DNA of 64,000 nucleotides. It comes from JAJDUF01 sp965238265 (lineage in GTDB: Bacteria > Chloroflexota > UBA11872 > UBA12225 > JAJDUF01). The stretch spans positions 1,116,001 through 1,180,000 of the forward strand of contig OZ250185.1 of the NCBI GenBank assembly GCA_965238265.1, written 5' to 3'. The notes beneath the pieces are model-generated. The model was not told the DNA's origin, searched no databases, and saw only the letters and a list, made by a program, of their open reading frames with translations. The translations under genes were made by a program, and so were the position numbers. Below are positions 1 through 8,593 of this stretch, piece after piece (the stretch's first letter is position 1; each line of letters begins with the position of its first letter).

Positions 1-848
1 ACGTGGACATGTTCGAGAATGCCAGCCTCAGTCCCCCCGACGACACGTGGACCACCGCCGACGTCTTCGAAGCCGCGACCAAGCTCACCGATGCCGACAA
101 CAAGCAGTGGGGCATCTACCACGCTGGCCCCGTCCCCGGCTACACCTGGCCCATGGTCTACGCCAACGGTGCCGACGTGTGGGAGCGTTCACCGTTCAAG
201 ACTTTGTTCCACCACGAACAGCAGCTCGAGGTGTTCCAGTGGGCGTATGACACCATCCACAAGTACACGGTCCACCCCCAGATGTTCGACGGCGAGCGCA
301 AGCGGCTCAACACCGATCTCAGCTTCAACAAGGGCAACTTCGCGATGGCCGGCAATAGCAGCCCCAAGGGGTCGTTCAAGACCATCAAGGGCGCCTTCAG
401 GATGCAGGTCATGCCCACCCCGCGCTGGGAGGGCACGAAGAACCGCGTCACCAACTTCAACAACATCCCCGCCGTGGTGACCACCACGGCAGAGAAACGG
501 GGCGCGCTCAAGGCTGCCGTTGACTTCGTGACCTTCTTGAGCGGTGAAGAGGCGCAGCTGGTGAACGCCGAGACCGGCGCGGCCTTCCCCGTCAACAAGA
601 AGGCTGCCAACTCACCGACATATCTGAACGAGTTCCCCGAGCTGGACATGAAGGTCACCACGCAGATTCTGGAAACACTGCCGGATCAGTGGGCGCGCGG
701 CTACGCCGTGTGGGAGCACTGGCGGGCCTGGTACGACGTCATCCTGCCGATCCTGCAGGAGGGTTTCAGCGGCAAGTGGAGCATGCCCGATACGGCCAAG
801 CAGGCCTCCGAAGCCGGCGATGCGGTGATCGAAAAGGCGCTCTCGTAG
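1..848 (+). CDS. ABC transporter solute-binding protein, family 1 (5' partial)
   Basis: The reading frame is open from the left edge, so the N-terminus and signal peptide lie outside the window; about 280 C-terminal residues remain. The protein has the look of sugar/oligosaccharide-binding lipoproteins of ABC importers: a GYTWPMVYANGADVW segment, an AMAGNSSPKGSFKTIKGAF stretch typical of the ligand cleft, a conserved phrase near FVTFLSGEEAQLVNAETGAAFPVNKKA, and a C-terminal helix ending in AGDAVIEKALS. Such proteins sit outside the membrane and hand ligand to two permeases. No permease gene follows, so the partners would have to lie upstream or elsewhere. The ligand cannot be read from the sequence. 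Confidence 0.85.
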   Translation, partial: VDMFENASLSPPDDTWTTADVFEAATKLTDADNKQWGIYHAGPVPGYTWPMVYANGADVWERSPFKTLFHHEQQLEVFQWAYDTIHKYTVHPQMFDGERKRLNTDLSFNKGNFAMAGNSSPKGSFKTIKGAFRMQVMPTPRWEGTKNRVTNFNNIPAVVTTTAEKRGALKAAVDFVTFLSGEEAQLVNAETGAAFPVNKKAANSPTYLNEFPELDMKVTTQILETLPDQWARGYAVWEHWRAWYDVILPILQEGFSGKWSMPDTAKQASEAGDAVIEKALS

Positions 849-1237
849 GACCACTCCGGCCTGAAAACGTTAGCTGGGCAGCTACAAGCTGGAAGACGAG
901 CACGCGGTGCCGGCCCGCCGGCGCCGCGTTATGTCGAGCCGAACCGTCCCCGTTCGCGGCGTTGCCGGCCGTAGCTCAGATTGCGGGATTCCGCGCCGTC
1001 GAGGCAGAGCACTCCGCCCCGTCCCGCGCGCTCGTCGAGCCGACGTACACTGCCTACTACACCGCCCCGGCCATCCAAGCCATTCGCGGGCCGGATGGTC
1101 AACCACCACAGCCCCGCGGCCACCCGGCCCCGTCACCCTTCGACCTGCGCCGCCTGGAGCGCGTGCGACAGCGCGGCCGGTTCTGGAGCGGCGCCTGAAG
1201 CCGGTCCGGCACGCGAAAGGCCGACAGCTTCTTGTCC
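849..1237. other. Intergenic gap, no gene seen
   Basis: About 390 bases between the solute-binding protein and the convergent PIN toxin. Open frames here are GC-driven and show no recognisable protein, ribosome-binding site or domain. No clear terminator hairpin with a T-run was seen. Confidence 0.5.
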
Positions 1238-1609
1238 TCACCAGAGGACATCCACTATCCCGGCGGTAGCAATAGCGGAGTCCCGCGTTACTAGCTGGAG
1301 GTCGTGCAGCAGAGCAGTTGCCACGATGATACGATCAGGTAGCTCTGGAACCAGCGTCCGGTCCGTCGTACGCAACGCTTGGATGACCTCCAAATCCAGC
1401 GGGACCACCTGGTAGTTGGTTGGAGATTCCTCGGACAGCGCCAACAGTTGCGCCAGAGTTGTCGAGTCAATCCGCTGCCGCTCCGCGAGATAGACGGCCT
1501 CCACCACGACAATGCTGGGGGTGAAGACCTGCCGTGCCCTTGACGAGAGACGCCGATCATTGACGAGATGCCAGATGATCGCATGGGTATCGGTCACATA
1601 CTGGCTCAT
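1238..1609 (-). CDS. PIN-domain toxin (VapC-like)
   Basis: A 123-residue PIN-fold ribonuclease. The acidic residues expected around the Mg2+ site are visible: Asp in YVTDTHAIIWHL near the N-terminus, Glu in VVVEAVYLAER, Asp in LPDRIIVATALLHD and Asp in LVTRDSAIA. It is the second gene of a two-gene unit; its ATG overlaps the TGA of the upstream antitoxin in an ATGA, indicating translational coupling. VapC toxins cut tRNA or rRNA when released from their antitoxin; the target here is unknown. The length fits the family and the gene looks intact. Confidence 0.85.
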   Translation of the reverse strand: MSQYVTDTHAIIWHLVNDRRLSSRARQVFTPSIVVVEAVYLAERQRIDSTTLAQLLALSEESPTNYQVVPLDLEVIQALRTTDRTLVPELPDRIIVATALLHDLQLVTRDSAIATAGIVDVLW

Positions 1610-1854
1610 ATCTCGTCTTCACCTATCCCTCCCCACATCTCTCGCCGTGCCTCAGCGATATCCGTCTCGGTGATGGTGACGCCTTGCTTTGCCCAAAGGC
1701 CGCCGAGTCGCACGATGGTCCGGCCATTCGTTACGGACACGCGCGTATCGTCACGCAACGATGCTAACAGTGCCGCGGCGATGTCCAGACGTTCCCGCGG
1801 CAGGCTGTCCACGAGCCGGTAGAGCTTGGCCTGCTTCTGCTTCAAGGTCTCCAT
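1606..1854 (-). CDS. Antitoxin partner of the PIN toxin
   Basis: An 82-residue acidic protein directly upstream of and overlapping the PIN gene by four bases. It starts METLKQKQAKLYRLVDSLP and contains LDIAAALLASLRDD, a helical layout often seen in small antitoxins that pair with PIN toxins; its C-terminus is acidic (GGIGEDEI), as expected of a toxin-binding tail. A GAGGTGA Shine-Dalgarno lies about 8 bases before the ATG. Its role is inferred from position and size; no named antitoxin family is certain. Antitoxins of this kind usually repress their own operon. Confidence 0.7.
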   Translation of the reverse strand: METLKQKQAKLYRLVDSLPRERLDIAAALLASLRDDTRVSVTNGRTIVRLGGLWAKQGVTITETDIAEARREMWGGIGEDEI

Positions 1855-1952
1855 GGGCGTATCACCTCACTGCTCAGGGCATGGAAGCCCGTGCCGCGGC
1901 CCGTGGTGCTTCCCTATCCTGAGTGTACCGCTCACCAATGGCTCGTTGCCCT

Positions 1953-1996
1953 AGAACTATACTCCCCTGGCGCAGGAGCATGGGGAGTATAGTTCT
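1953..1996. promoter_or_regulatory. Perfect 15-bp inverted repeat between divergent genes
   Basis: AGAACTATACTCCCC (1953-1967) and its exact complement GGGGAGTATAGTTCT (1982-1996) flank a 14-base spacer. The repeat lies between the divergently transcribed antitoxin and the D-threonine-aldolase-like gene, about 95 bases before the latter. It could be a dyad operator for a dimeric repressor (including the antitoxin itself) or an mRNA hairpin. It does not match the other palindrome families of the window and has no T-run, so a terminator is less likely. Confidence 0.6.
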
Positions 1997-2090
1997 CCGC
2001 AGAGTGCTCCAGCTTGCTGGTGGTGCTGCCGAGGACGCTCGGCGTGCCTGTGGTACGCTCAACCCGACAAATTCAGGACAAGGAGTGATG

Positions 2091-3191
2091 ATGACAGCGC
2101 AGACGGATCTGATCGGTCAGCCCGTACAGGAGCTGGATACCCCGGCTCTGCTCGTTGATCTTGATGTCATGGAGGGCAACATTCGTCGCATGGCCGCCTA
2201 CTTCGCCAAGTACGGTGTCAGCTGGCGACCGCACACCAAGGGCGTGAAGGTGCCCGGGATTGCCCAGCAGGAGCTTGCCGCCGGCGCCATCGGGGTTACC
2301 TGCGCCAAGTTGGGCGATGCCGAGGCGATGGCAGCCGGGGGTATTGACAACATTCTCATCGCCAACCAGCTTGTCGGCCGGCGCAAGCTGGAGCGCCTCG
2401 TCGCGCTGGTGCGCCGCGGCACCACCGTCATCGTAGCCGTAGACAGCGCGGATCAGGCGCTGGCCCTGGACGCGGCGGCGCAAGCCGGCGGTGTCAAGAT
2501 CAACGTAGTCTTGGAGCTTAATGTGGGCATGGACCGCTCCGGTGTCCTGCCGCGGGACCCGGCCCTGGCCTTGGCCCACCAAGTGCATGCGCTACCCGGC
2601 CTGACGCTGTGCGGGCTGATGGGCTGGGAGGGCCACGCGGCCGATATTCCCGACCCGGCGGCCAAGCGGCAAGCGATTGCAGCAGCGATAGAAGAGCTGG
2701 TGGCGACGGCGGAGCAGTGTCGGGCCGCCGGCCTGCCCTGCGAGATCGTGAGCTGCGGCGGGACCCAAACCTATCAGATCACGGCCACGCTGCCGGGGAT
2801 TACCGAGGTGCAGGCCGGTGGTGGCATCTTCTGCGACATGGAATACAGCAAGTGGATAGACCACCCCATCGGGTTGTCGTTGCTGGCTACCGTCGTGAGC
2901 CGTCCGGACCCGCAGCGGATCATCGTAGACTCCGGCTTCAAGGCCCTGGGGCGGCCGCTGACCGACCCGCAGCCCCGCGACATCGCCGGCGTGACGGGCA
3001 TCGCGCTGTCGGCCGAGCACGGCACGATTAGTCTGGACGCGCCAAATGACACGCCGCGCTTCGGCGACAAGATCGTGATCTACGCCGGCTACGGCGATAT
3101 GACCGTCTTCCTCCACGACGAGTTGTATGGCGTGCGTAACGGCCAAGTCGAAGCCGTCTGGCCGGTCTTCCCTCGCCGCAGCTTCCGCTAA
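2091..3191 (+). CDS. D-threonine aldolase / D-serine deaminase-like PLP enzyme
   Basis: A fold-type III PLP enzyme of the DSD1/D-threonine aldolase family (alanine-racemase-like barrel, then a C-terminal beta domain), about 366 residues. The N-terminus reads ELDTPALLVDLDVMEGNI; the probable PLP lysine is in RPHTKGVK, where family members usually have HxKTHK. C-terminally it has HGTISL and FLHDELYGVRNGQVEAVWPV. The metal-binding His-x-Cys/Asp pair of characterised members seems to read Tyr-Gly-Asp, so metal dependence or reaction may differ. AGGAG at 2081-2085 fits ATG 2091 (ATG 2088 is possible); a longer frame back to 1923 crosses the inverted repeat and is unlikely. Substrate is probably a D-beta-hydroxy amino acid (family inference). 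Confidence 0.8.
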   Translation: MTAQTDLIGQPVQELDTPALLVDLDVMEGNIRRMAAYFAKYGVSWRPHTKGVKVPGIAQQELAAGAIGVTCAKLGDAEAMAAGGIDNILIANQLVGRRKLERLVALVRRGTTVIVAVDSADQALALDAAAQAGGVKINVVLELNVGMDRSGVLPRDPALALAHQVHALPGLTLCGLMGWEGHAADIPDPAAKRQAIAAAIEELVATAEQCRAAGLPCEIVSCGGTQTYQITATLPGITEVQAGGGIFCDMEYSKWIDHPIGLSLLATVVSRPDPQRIIVDSGFKALGRPLTDPQPRDIAGVTGIALSAEHGTISLDAPNDTPRFGDKIVIYAGYGDMTVFLHDELYGVRNGQVEAVWPVFPRRSFR

Positions 3192-3307
3192 CAAGTGCCC
3201 GGTAGCCTGGTGTTCTGTCACTCGTACTCTGTGCTCAAGGAGCATATCTCAACCACTGTTGACACCTACGGTTGGTAGGGCAGACTGCGTGCTTGGAGGA
3301 AACCGGA

Positions 3308-3982
3308 GTGCAAGAAGGCATTGATGCCGTACAATCCCCACCGGGCGAGGCTCCCTATCCGGTCCAATTCTCGGTCGACTATCCCGATTCCCGTAACAGA
3401 CTCTCGGTGTTGTTTCGGATCATCCTGGTGGCCCCGATCCTTCTACTCGAGGAGTTGATAACTGGTGGTCTCAGTACAGAATATCTCAGTATAGAAGAAT
3501 CGGAAAGCCTGTGGAATAGCCTGCTTCCGATTGTCGGGACGTTGTGGTTTGCCCCACTGCTAATGATCGTGACCCGCCGAAAATATCCCCTCTGGTGTTT
3601 CGAGTCTTACCTCGAATTATACCGCTTCTTCGACCGAATCCTCGTCTACCTGCTGCTGCTGCGCGACGAGTATCCGGCGCTAGACGACGAGCAGGCCGTC
3701 AGCCTCCGGATCGAGCCCCCGGATGTGGAAAACCAGCTGAACAGGTTCCTGCCCATCATCAAGTGGCTGTTGGCAATTCCACACCTGATTATCCTGGCCA
3801 TACTCTGGATCGCAGCATTGATCGTAACGGTCATCGCCTGGTTTACCATCCTGATTGTCGGCCGGTATCCCAGGAAGCTATTCACATTCGTTGAAGGGAC
3901 GATGCGTTGGACGGCACGAGTCTTTTCCTACGCCTTCATGCTTGCCACCGATAGGTATCCGCCGTTCCGTTTCGCTCCGTAA
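3308..3982 (+). CDS. DUF4389 membrane protein
   Basis: About 224 residues with the DUF4389 signature YPVQFSVDYPD near the N-terminus, followed by an amphipathic/hydrophobic segment (LFRIILVAPILLLEELI), a second segment (LPIVGTLWFAPLLMI), the RRKYPLWCFESYLELYRFFDRILVYLLLLRDEYP motif and two adjacent C-terminal membrane segments (IKWLLAIPHLIILAIL; ALIVTVIAWFTILIV). Family members are integral membrane proteins of unknown function common in Actinobacteria and Chloroflexota. GTG 3308 is chosen because GGAGG lies 8 bases upstream; a longer frame from 3272 lacks a good site. No operon partner is evident. Confidence 0.75.
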   Translation: MQEGIDAVQSPPGEAPYPVQFSVDYPDSRNRLSVLFRIILVAPILLLEELITGGLSTEYLSIEESESLWNSLLPIVGTLWFAPLLMIVTRRKYPLWCFESYLELYRFFDRILVYLLLLRDEYPALDDEQAVSLRIEPPDVENQLNRFLPIIKWLLAIPHLIILAILWIAALIVTVIAWFTILIVGRYPRKLFTFVEGTMRWTARVFSYAFMLATDRYPPFRFAP

Positions 3983-4120
3983 CCAGTGTGCTGCTCCCGA
4001 CTGAACGGCCTCCGAAAACCGGGCCGCCAGCTAGGCAAGGTGGATACCGTGCCGTGTGCCTGCCGAGTAGCGATTCGGCAGCGATTATAGCGCCCGATCT
4101 CGCCGTCTGTCGTCTCGTCC

Positions 4121-4150
4121 GTCATTCCCGTGCAAGCGGCAATCCAGACG
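4121..4150. repeat. Dispersed palindrome, family A (short copy)
   Basis: GTCATTCCCGTGCAAGCGGC followed by AATCCAGACG: one imperfect copy of the repeat with core GTCATTnnGCGnAAGCnnAATCCAG, which recurs at about 20203, 23562, 29156, 29206, 50556, 51059 and 63582. Confidence 0.7.
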
Positions 4151-4270
4151 CCATCTCTTCCGCGGTAGGGGCGTCATTCATGGCGCCCGCGCCGATCCGG
4201 GCGAGGCTGTGCCAACAGGCGGCTGCGGTGCTACACTGTGGCCGGGACCGCTCACGAGCAAGGGTGCAGC

Positions 4271-4930
4271 ATGATGGAACGCTCGCACGGCTACGTCGAA
4301 GTGGGGCGTGGTGTCTACGCCGCCCCACGTGCTGCAGCGCTCTCGGGTGTGCCCCAGAGTACGCTCCATTATTGGGCGCGTACCGACCTCTATCGTCCCT
4401 CCATTTCCCCTCATCCCAGGGTGCGGCTCTGGTCATGGGCCGATTTGCTGGCTCTCCGGGCCATTGATTGGCTGCGCCGCGTCAAGGGCGACGCACAGCC
4501 ACAGAAGACCAGTATGCAACGTATCCGACAGGCGCTCCAGGAGCTTGACAGGCAAGGCCTGCCTCGTGAGCGGTTGCGGCAGTTAGTCCTTGTCTCACGG
4601 GATGGAGCGTTATTCTTGAAGGATGATGGGATGGTTATGCGAGCAATACCTGGACTTCAGGCCGGGTGGCCGGAAATGCTCGACTTGGTAGCCCCCTACC
4701 ACACTGGTCCGGACTTGTTGGCGCCTCGTCCGCTCCTGGGTATTATCCCTGGCAAGTTACACGGTGAGCCGCACCTGCTGGGTACACGGATTACGTCCGC
4801 AACCGTCTACACGTTGCACAAGGGCGGCTATGGGACGGAGCAGATAAGGGCGATGTACCCGGAGGCCTCTCCCCGCGCACTGCGTCAAGCGATTGATCTT
4901 GAGCAGTCACTCGTCGAGCAGGCTGCGTAG
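4271..4930 (+). CDS. MerR-like helix-turn-helix / DUF433 fusion protein
   Basis: About 219 residues. The N-terminal half has a MerR-type winged helix (YAAPRAAALSGVPQSTLHYWA, then VRLWSWADLLALRAIDWLRR) with a helical segment QKTSMQRIRQALQEL. The C-terminal third is a DUF433 domain (HGEPHLLGTRITSATVYTLH, GYGTEQIRAMYP, ALRQAIDLEQSL), a small helical module often annotated as antitoxin. The fusion suggests a DNA-binding regulator, possibly the antitoxin of a toxin elsewhere; no toxin gene is adjacent. The start at the ATGATG around 4271 is chosen because the preceding residues are unrelated to the domain; a stand-alone DUF433 gene occurs at 36 kb. Confidence 0.7.
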   Translation: MMERSHGYVEVGRGVYAAPRAAALSGVPQSTLHYWARTDLYRPSISPHPRVRLWSWADLLALRAIDWLRRVKGDAQPQKTSMQRIRQALQELDRQGLPRERLRQLVLVSRDGALFLKDDGMVMRAIPGLQAGWPEMLDLVAPYHTGPDLLAPRPLLGIIPGKLHGEPHLLGTRITSATVYTLHKGGYGTEQIRAMYPEASPRALRQAIDLEQSLVEQAA

Positions 4931-4990
4931 CCAAGCGATAAGTGCCCCACCGGAGCTGATCGCAAGAGAGCGCGAGCAGTTAGCTGCGTT

Positions 4991-5042
4991 CCGGCGGGAA
5001 TCCAGGCACCCACCCCCTCTGGGAGAGGGCCGGAGTGAGGGC
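4991..5042. repeat. Intergenic G/C palindrome (CCCCCTCTGGGAGAGGGC type)
   Basis: A half-copy of family A (CCGGCGGGAATCCAGG) followed by a hairpin-forming CCCCTCTGGGAGAGGGCCGGAG, at the 3' side of the convergent mo-hydroxylase operon. It may terminate transcription from either side. Confidence 0.5.
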
Positions 5043-5059
5043 CGTGCGACTGGCGCCGG

Positions 5060-7411
5060 TTAGGCGCTGGCGTGCTGGATCGCTTGCCAGATACGCTCCG
5101 GCTTGAGTGGCATGTCGAGGTGGGCCACGCCGAGTGGTCGCACCGCGTCAATGACGGCGTTGACCACGGCCGGGGTGGAGCCGATGGTCCCGGCCTCGCC
5201 GACCCCTTTGGCCCCCAGGATGTTATTCGGGGTGGGGGTCACCGTCCGGTCGGTCTCAAAGCTGGGGAGCATCGCGGCCTTCGGCGCCGCGTAGTCCATC
5301 AGCGACCCGGTGAGCAGCTGACCGGTCTCGGAATCGAACACGATCTCCTCATAGAGCGCTTGCGCGATCCCCTGGGCCAGTCCACCGTGTACCTGCCCGT
5401 CTACCAGCTTGGGGTTGATGGCCGTACCGCAGTCGTCCACCGCCACGTAGCGCTTGATATCCACCTGGCCGGTCTCGGCATCCACTTCGACGATACACGC
5501 ATGGGTGCCGAACGGAAAGGTGTACCCCGGCGGGTCGTAGAAGTGCGTAAACTCTAGGCCCGGGTCCATCCCCTCGGGCATGTCCACATGGGTGATCGCG
5601 GCGGCGGCCACGTCGGCAAAGGCGATGCTGCGGCCCGGAGCGCCGCGAACTTGCGCCTCGCCACCGGCCAGGTCCACGTCTTCGGGAGCCGCTTCCAGCA
5701 GGTGGGCTGCGATCTTGAGCACCTTGTCGCGTACCTTCTCGGTCGCAAAGTGGACCGCTGGCCCCCCCACGGCGATACCGCGGCTGCCAAAGGTCCCGAC
5801 GCCGTACTGCACTTGGCCGGTATCTCCGTGCAGCACCACGATGTCGTCGAGCGGCAAGCCCAGCTGGTCGGCAACCATTTGGGCAAAGCTGGTTTCCTGC
5901 CCCTGGCCGTGCGGCGACGTGCCAGTGAGCACCGTCACGTTCCCATTCGGGTCCACGCGCACGGTGGCGCTCTCCCAGCCGCCCATGCCGGCCAGGTCCT
6001 TCGAGGGGCCAAACCCGCAAATCTCGACGTAGGAGGATAAGCCCAGCCCCAGATAGCGGCCCTGCTCGCGGGCGGCTGCCTGCTCACGCCGGAAGGCGTC
6101 GTAGTCAATCATCTCTAGCGCCCGATCCAGCGAGGCGTCGTAGTCGCCGCTGTCGTACTCGTTACCGGGCGGGGTGGTGTAGGGGAACTGGTCGGGCTGG
6201 ATGAAGTTGCGGCGCCGTACTGCGGCCGGGTCGAGGTTCAGCTCGGCAGCGATGGCATCCATCGTGCGCTCGATGATGTAGGTCGCCTCGGGACGGCCGG
6301 CGCCGCGATAGGCAGCGGTAGCCATCTTATGCGTGTAGATCGCGACGACCTCGGCGTGATAATCCTGGAAGTCGTAACAGCCGTTGCCCATCCCGGCCGT
6401 CAGCCCCGGGATGGCCGGGGTGGTGGCGTGTTGGTAGGCGCCCAGATCGGCGAGTACCTGCAAGCGTAAGCCCAGCAGCTTGCCGTCGTTGGTGACGGGT
6501 GCCTCGATATAGTCAATCTGATCCCGCCCATGGATGCACGTGAGGAAATCCTCGCTCCGGTCCTCGACCCACTTCACGGGCCGACCGAAGCGCACGGACA
6601 AGTGCCCGGTGAGCACTTCGTCGGGATAGAAGTTGGCTTTTGCTCCAAACCCCCCGCCAACCTCCGGCACGATCAACCGCAGATTGTGCTCGGCGATGCC
6701 CAAGAGCTTGGAGAACTGGGTACGCAGCAGGTGGGGGAACTGGCTCGTTGCCCAGATGGTGAGCTGTCCGGAGGCCGCATTGTAGTCGGCTGCCAGGCAG
6801 CGCGGCTCCATAAACAGCGGCAACAGGCGCTGGTTGACCAGGCGTAGCTTCACCACCCGGTCGGCCCGCGCGATGGCGGCCTCAATATCGCCCTGCTCGG
6901 CGACGGTGCGAAAACTGACGTTGCTGTCCATGGATTCGTGAACGAGCGGACTGTCCGCTTCCATGGCCTGCTCGATGTTTACGACCACCGGCAGCGGGTC
7001 GTAGTCCACCTCGACGAGATCAACCGCGTCGCGGGCCTGGTACGGGTCCTCGGCCACGACACACGCGATGGCCTCACCAACGCATCGCACGGTGTCCGTG
7101 GCCAGCAACGGCAGTCCCGTCTCCGTCATGCCCTCCACGGCCGCAAAGGCGGCGATGTTGTTCTCGATAGCGCCTTCGAGATCGGCCGCCGTGAGCACGG
7201 CGATCACGCCGGGGGCCGCCTCGGCCGCGCCGGTATCCACGCGCGTCAGGCGGGCGTGCGCCTCCGTGCTCCGCACAAACGCCGCATGCAGTGCGCCCGG
7301 AAGCCGCACGTCGTCAACATAGGTGGCTCCACCCTGGATCAGTCGCGGGTCCTCGCGCCGGCGGATGGGCGCCCCGACGAACTTGGGCAGGGTCGGCGTT
7401 GCGGTCGTCAT
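5060..7411 (-). CDS. Molybdenum hydroxylase large subunit 1 (CoxL-like, form II)
   Basis: A 783-residue molybdopterin-cytosine-dinucleotide subunit of the xanthine oxidase family. It has the N-terminal RRREDPRLIQGGATYVDD start, a VGGGFGAK motif near 251-258, AYRGAGR at 367-373, HGQGQETSF and the GVGEAGTIG loop with the catalytic glutamate near the C-terminus. AYRGAGR rather than AYxCSFR places it in the form II group, so carbon monoxide is not the assured substrate; other aldehydes or heterocycles are possible. It is the last gene of a minus-strand operon coxS-coxL2-coxM-coxL1, with AGGAGG 8 bases before ATG. It would work in the cytoplasm as an L2M2S2 complex. Confidence 0.9.
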   Translation of the reverse strand: MTTATPTLPKFVGAPIRRREDPRLIQGGATYVDDVRLPGALHAAFVRSTEAHARLTRVDTGAAEAAPGVIAVLTAADLEGAIENNIAAFAAVEGMTETGLPLLATDTVRCVGEAIACVVAEDPYQARDAVDLVEVDYDPLPVVVNIEQAMEADSPLVHESMDSNVSFRTVAEQGDIEAAIARADRVVKLRLVNQRLLPLFMEPRCLAADYNAASGQLTIWATSQFPHLLRTQFSKLLGIAEHNLRLIVPEVGGGFGAKANFYPDEVLTGHLSVRFGRPVKWVEDRSEDFLTCIHGRDQIDYIEAPVTNDGKLLGLRLQVLADLGAYQHATTPAIPGLTAGMGNGCYDFQDYHAEVVAIYTHKMATAAYRGAGRPEATYIIERTMDAIAAELNLDPAAVRRRNFIQPDQFPYTTPPGNEYDSGDYDASLDRALEMIDYDAFRREQAAAREQGRYLGLGLSSYVEICGFGPSKDLAGMGGWESATVRVDPNGNVTVLTGTSPHGQGQETSFAQMVADQLGLPLDDIVVLHGDTGQVQYGVGTFGSRGIAVGGPAVHFATEKVRDKVLKIAAHLLEAAPEDVDLAGGEAQVRGAPGRSIAFADVAAAAITHVDMPEGMDPGLEFTHFYDPPGYTFPFGTHACIVEVDAETGQVDIKRYVAVDDCGTAINPKLVDGQVHGGLAQGIAQALYEEIVFDSETGQLLTGSLMDYAAPKAAMLPSFETDRTVTPTPNNILGAKGVGEAGTIGSTPAVVNAVIDAVRPLGVAHLDMPLKPERIWQAIQHASA

Positions 7412-7561
7412 AGTCGCAGCCTCCTGGTGTCCGCTGGATCGTTGGACGAGGGAGCCGGCGGCTCACCCCGCCGTATCGGAGTTTCGCCGGTTATGTCGTT
7501 TAGTGCTCCGAGCGCAATGGGCCGGGCAATGAGCATCCGGCAGGTCGCGCGTCCCGGAGTG

Positions 7562-8431
7562 CTAACTTCCAGCCTGTGCCGCCGCTTGCTCCACCGCGCG
7601 CCGCGTATAGACGCGGACGAGGTGGCCGCGATATTCGGCGGACGCGAACAGGTCGTCGTTGAGGTCGAGGCCCTCGGCGGCCTGGGCAGCAGCGGCGCCA
7701 ATAGTGTCGGCGGTCAGCTCCTGGCCGGTCAGCGCGGCCTCGACAGCCATGGCTCGCGTCGGGGTGCCCCCGGCGCCGGTAATCCCGATCCGTGCCCGCT
7801 CGCACTTGCCATCATCGCCGACGGTCACAATGGCGGCTACGCCACAGAGCGCATACCCCGATGCCGGATGGGCATTCTTGACGTATGCAGCGCCGCTCTG
7901 ACCGGCCATGGCCGGCACGGTAATGCTCGTCAGCAGCTCGTCGTCGGCGAGCGCGGTCATGAGCGGGCCGGTAAAGAAGCTGTCGGCGGCGATGGTGCGG
8001 CTGCCGTTTGCACTCACTACCGTCAGCTCGGCTTCCAGGGCCAGGACCGCGGCCGGGAGGTCCGCGGCCGGGTCGCCGTGCGCCAGGCTGCCCCCGATCG
8101 TGCCGAGGTTACGCACTTGGCGGTCGCCGATGATGGCGGCCGTCTGCTGGAGCAGCGGGCACGCCATCCCCAGCGTCTCCGAGTCCTCCAGGGCGCTGTG
8201 CGTGGTGCCGGCCCCAATCATGACCTGCCCGTTGTCGGTGCTGATACCGACCAGACCCTCGATGTGCCCGATGTCTACGAGCACCTCCGGGACGGCCAGG
8301 CGCAGTTTCATCAACGGAATGAGGCTATGCCCTCCGGCCAGTATCTTCGCCTCATCGCCGTGCTCGGCCAGCAGCGCCACGGCCTCCTCGACGGTGCTCG
8401 GTGTTTCGTAAGCAAACGCGCTTGGGATCAT
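7562..8431 (-). CDS. Molybdenum hydroxylase FAD subunit (CoxM-like)
   Basis: A 289-residue FAD-binding medium subunit. The flavin motifs AGGHSLIP (about residues 32-39) and TIGGSLAHGDPAADL (about 112-126) are both present, and the end (VYTRRAVEQAAAQ) is the usual CO-dehydrogenase flavoprotein C-terminal helix. It passes electrons from the 2Fe-2S subunit to the acceptor. It lies between the two large-subunit genes and is the only FAD subunit in the cluster, so both large subunits may share it. AAGGAGG precedes the ATG. Confidence 0.92.
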   Translation of the reverse strand: MIPSAFAYETPSTVEEAVALLAEHGDEAKILAGGHSLIPLMKLRLAVPEVLVDIGHIEGLVGISTDNGQVMIGAGTTHSALEDSETLGMACPLLQQTAAIIGDRQVRNLGTIGGSLAHGDPAADLPAAVLALEAELTVVSANGSRTIAADSFFTGPLMTALADDELLTSITVPAMAGQSGAAYVKNAHPASGYALCGVAAIVTVGDDGKCERARIGITGAGGTPTRAMAVEAALTGQELTADTIGAAAAQAAEGLDLNDDLFASAEYRGHLVRVYTRRAVEQAAAQAGS

Positions 8432-8479
8432 CTCGCTTGCCTCCTTCCGAAGATTCCGCGCTTCCTACGGCCCCCGCTT

Positions 8480-8533
8480 GACCTCTCCCCCCAGCCCCTC
8501 CCTTTAAGGAGGGGCCGGCGGTGCGGTGAGGGG
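8480..8533. repeat. Intergenic palindrome, family C
   Basis: A CAGCCCCTCCCTTTAAGGAGGGGC hairpin followed by a G-rich tail, between coxL2 and coxM. Related copies occur in gaps at about 37.65, 41.03, 43.76, 50.60, 55.65, 62.42, 62.45 and 63.62 kb. Inside this operon it could modulate read-through or mRNA stability. Confidence 0.6.
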
Positions 8534-8593
8534 CCTCTTTCGCTCCTAACCTCTACCCTCAGACAGCTAGCGCCACGGCCACCTCCAGTTGCG

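Noticed and set aside
849..1237. Permease gene following the solute-binding protein
   Set aside because: No frame has membrane segments or ABC permease motifs; the next real gene is the PIN toxin on the other strand.
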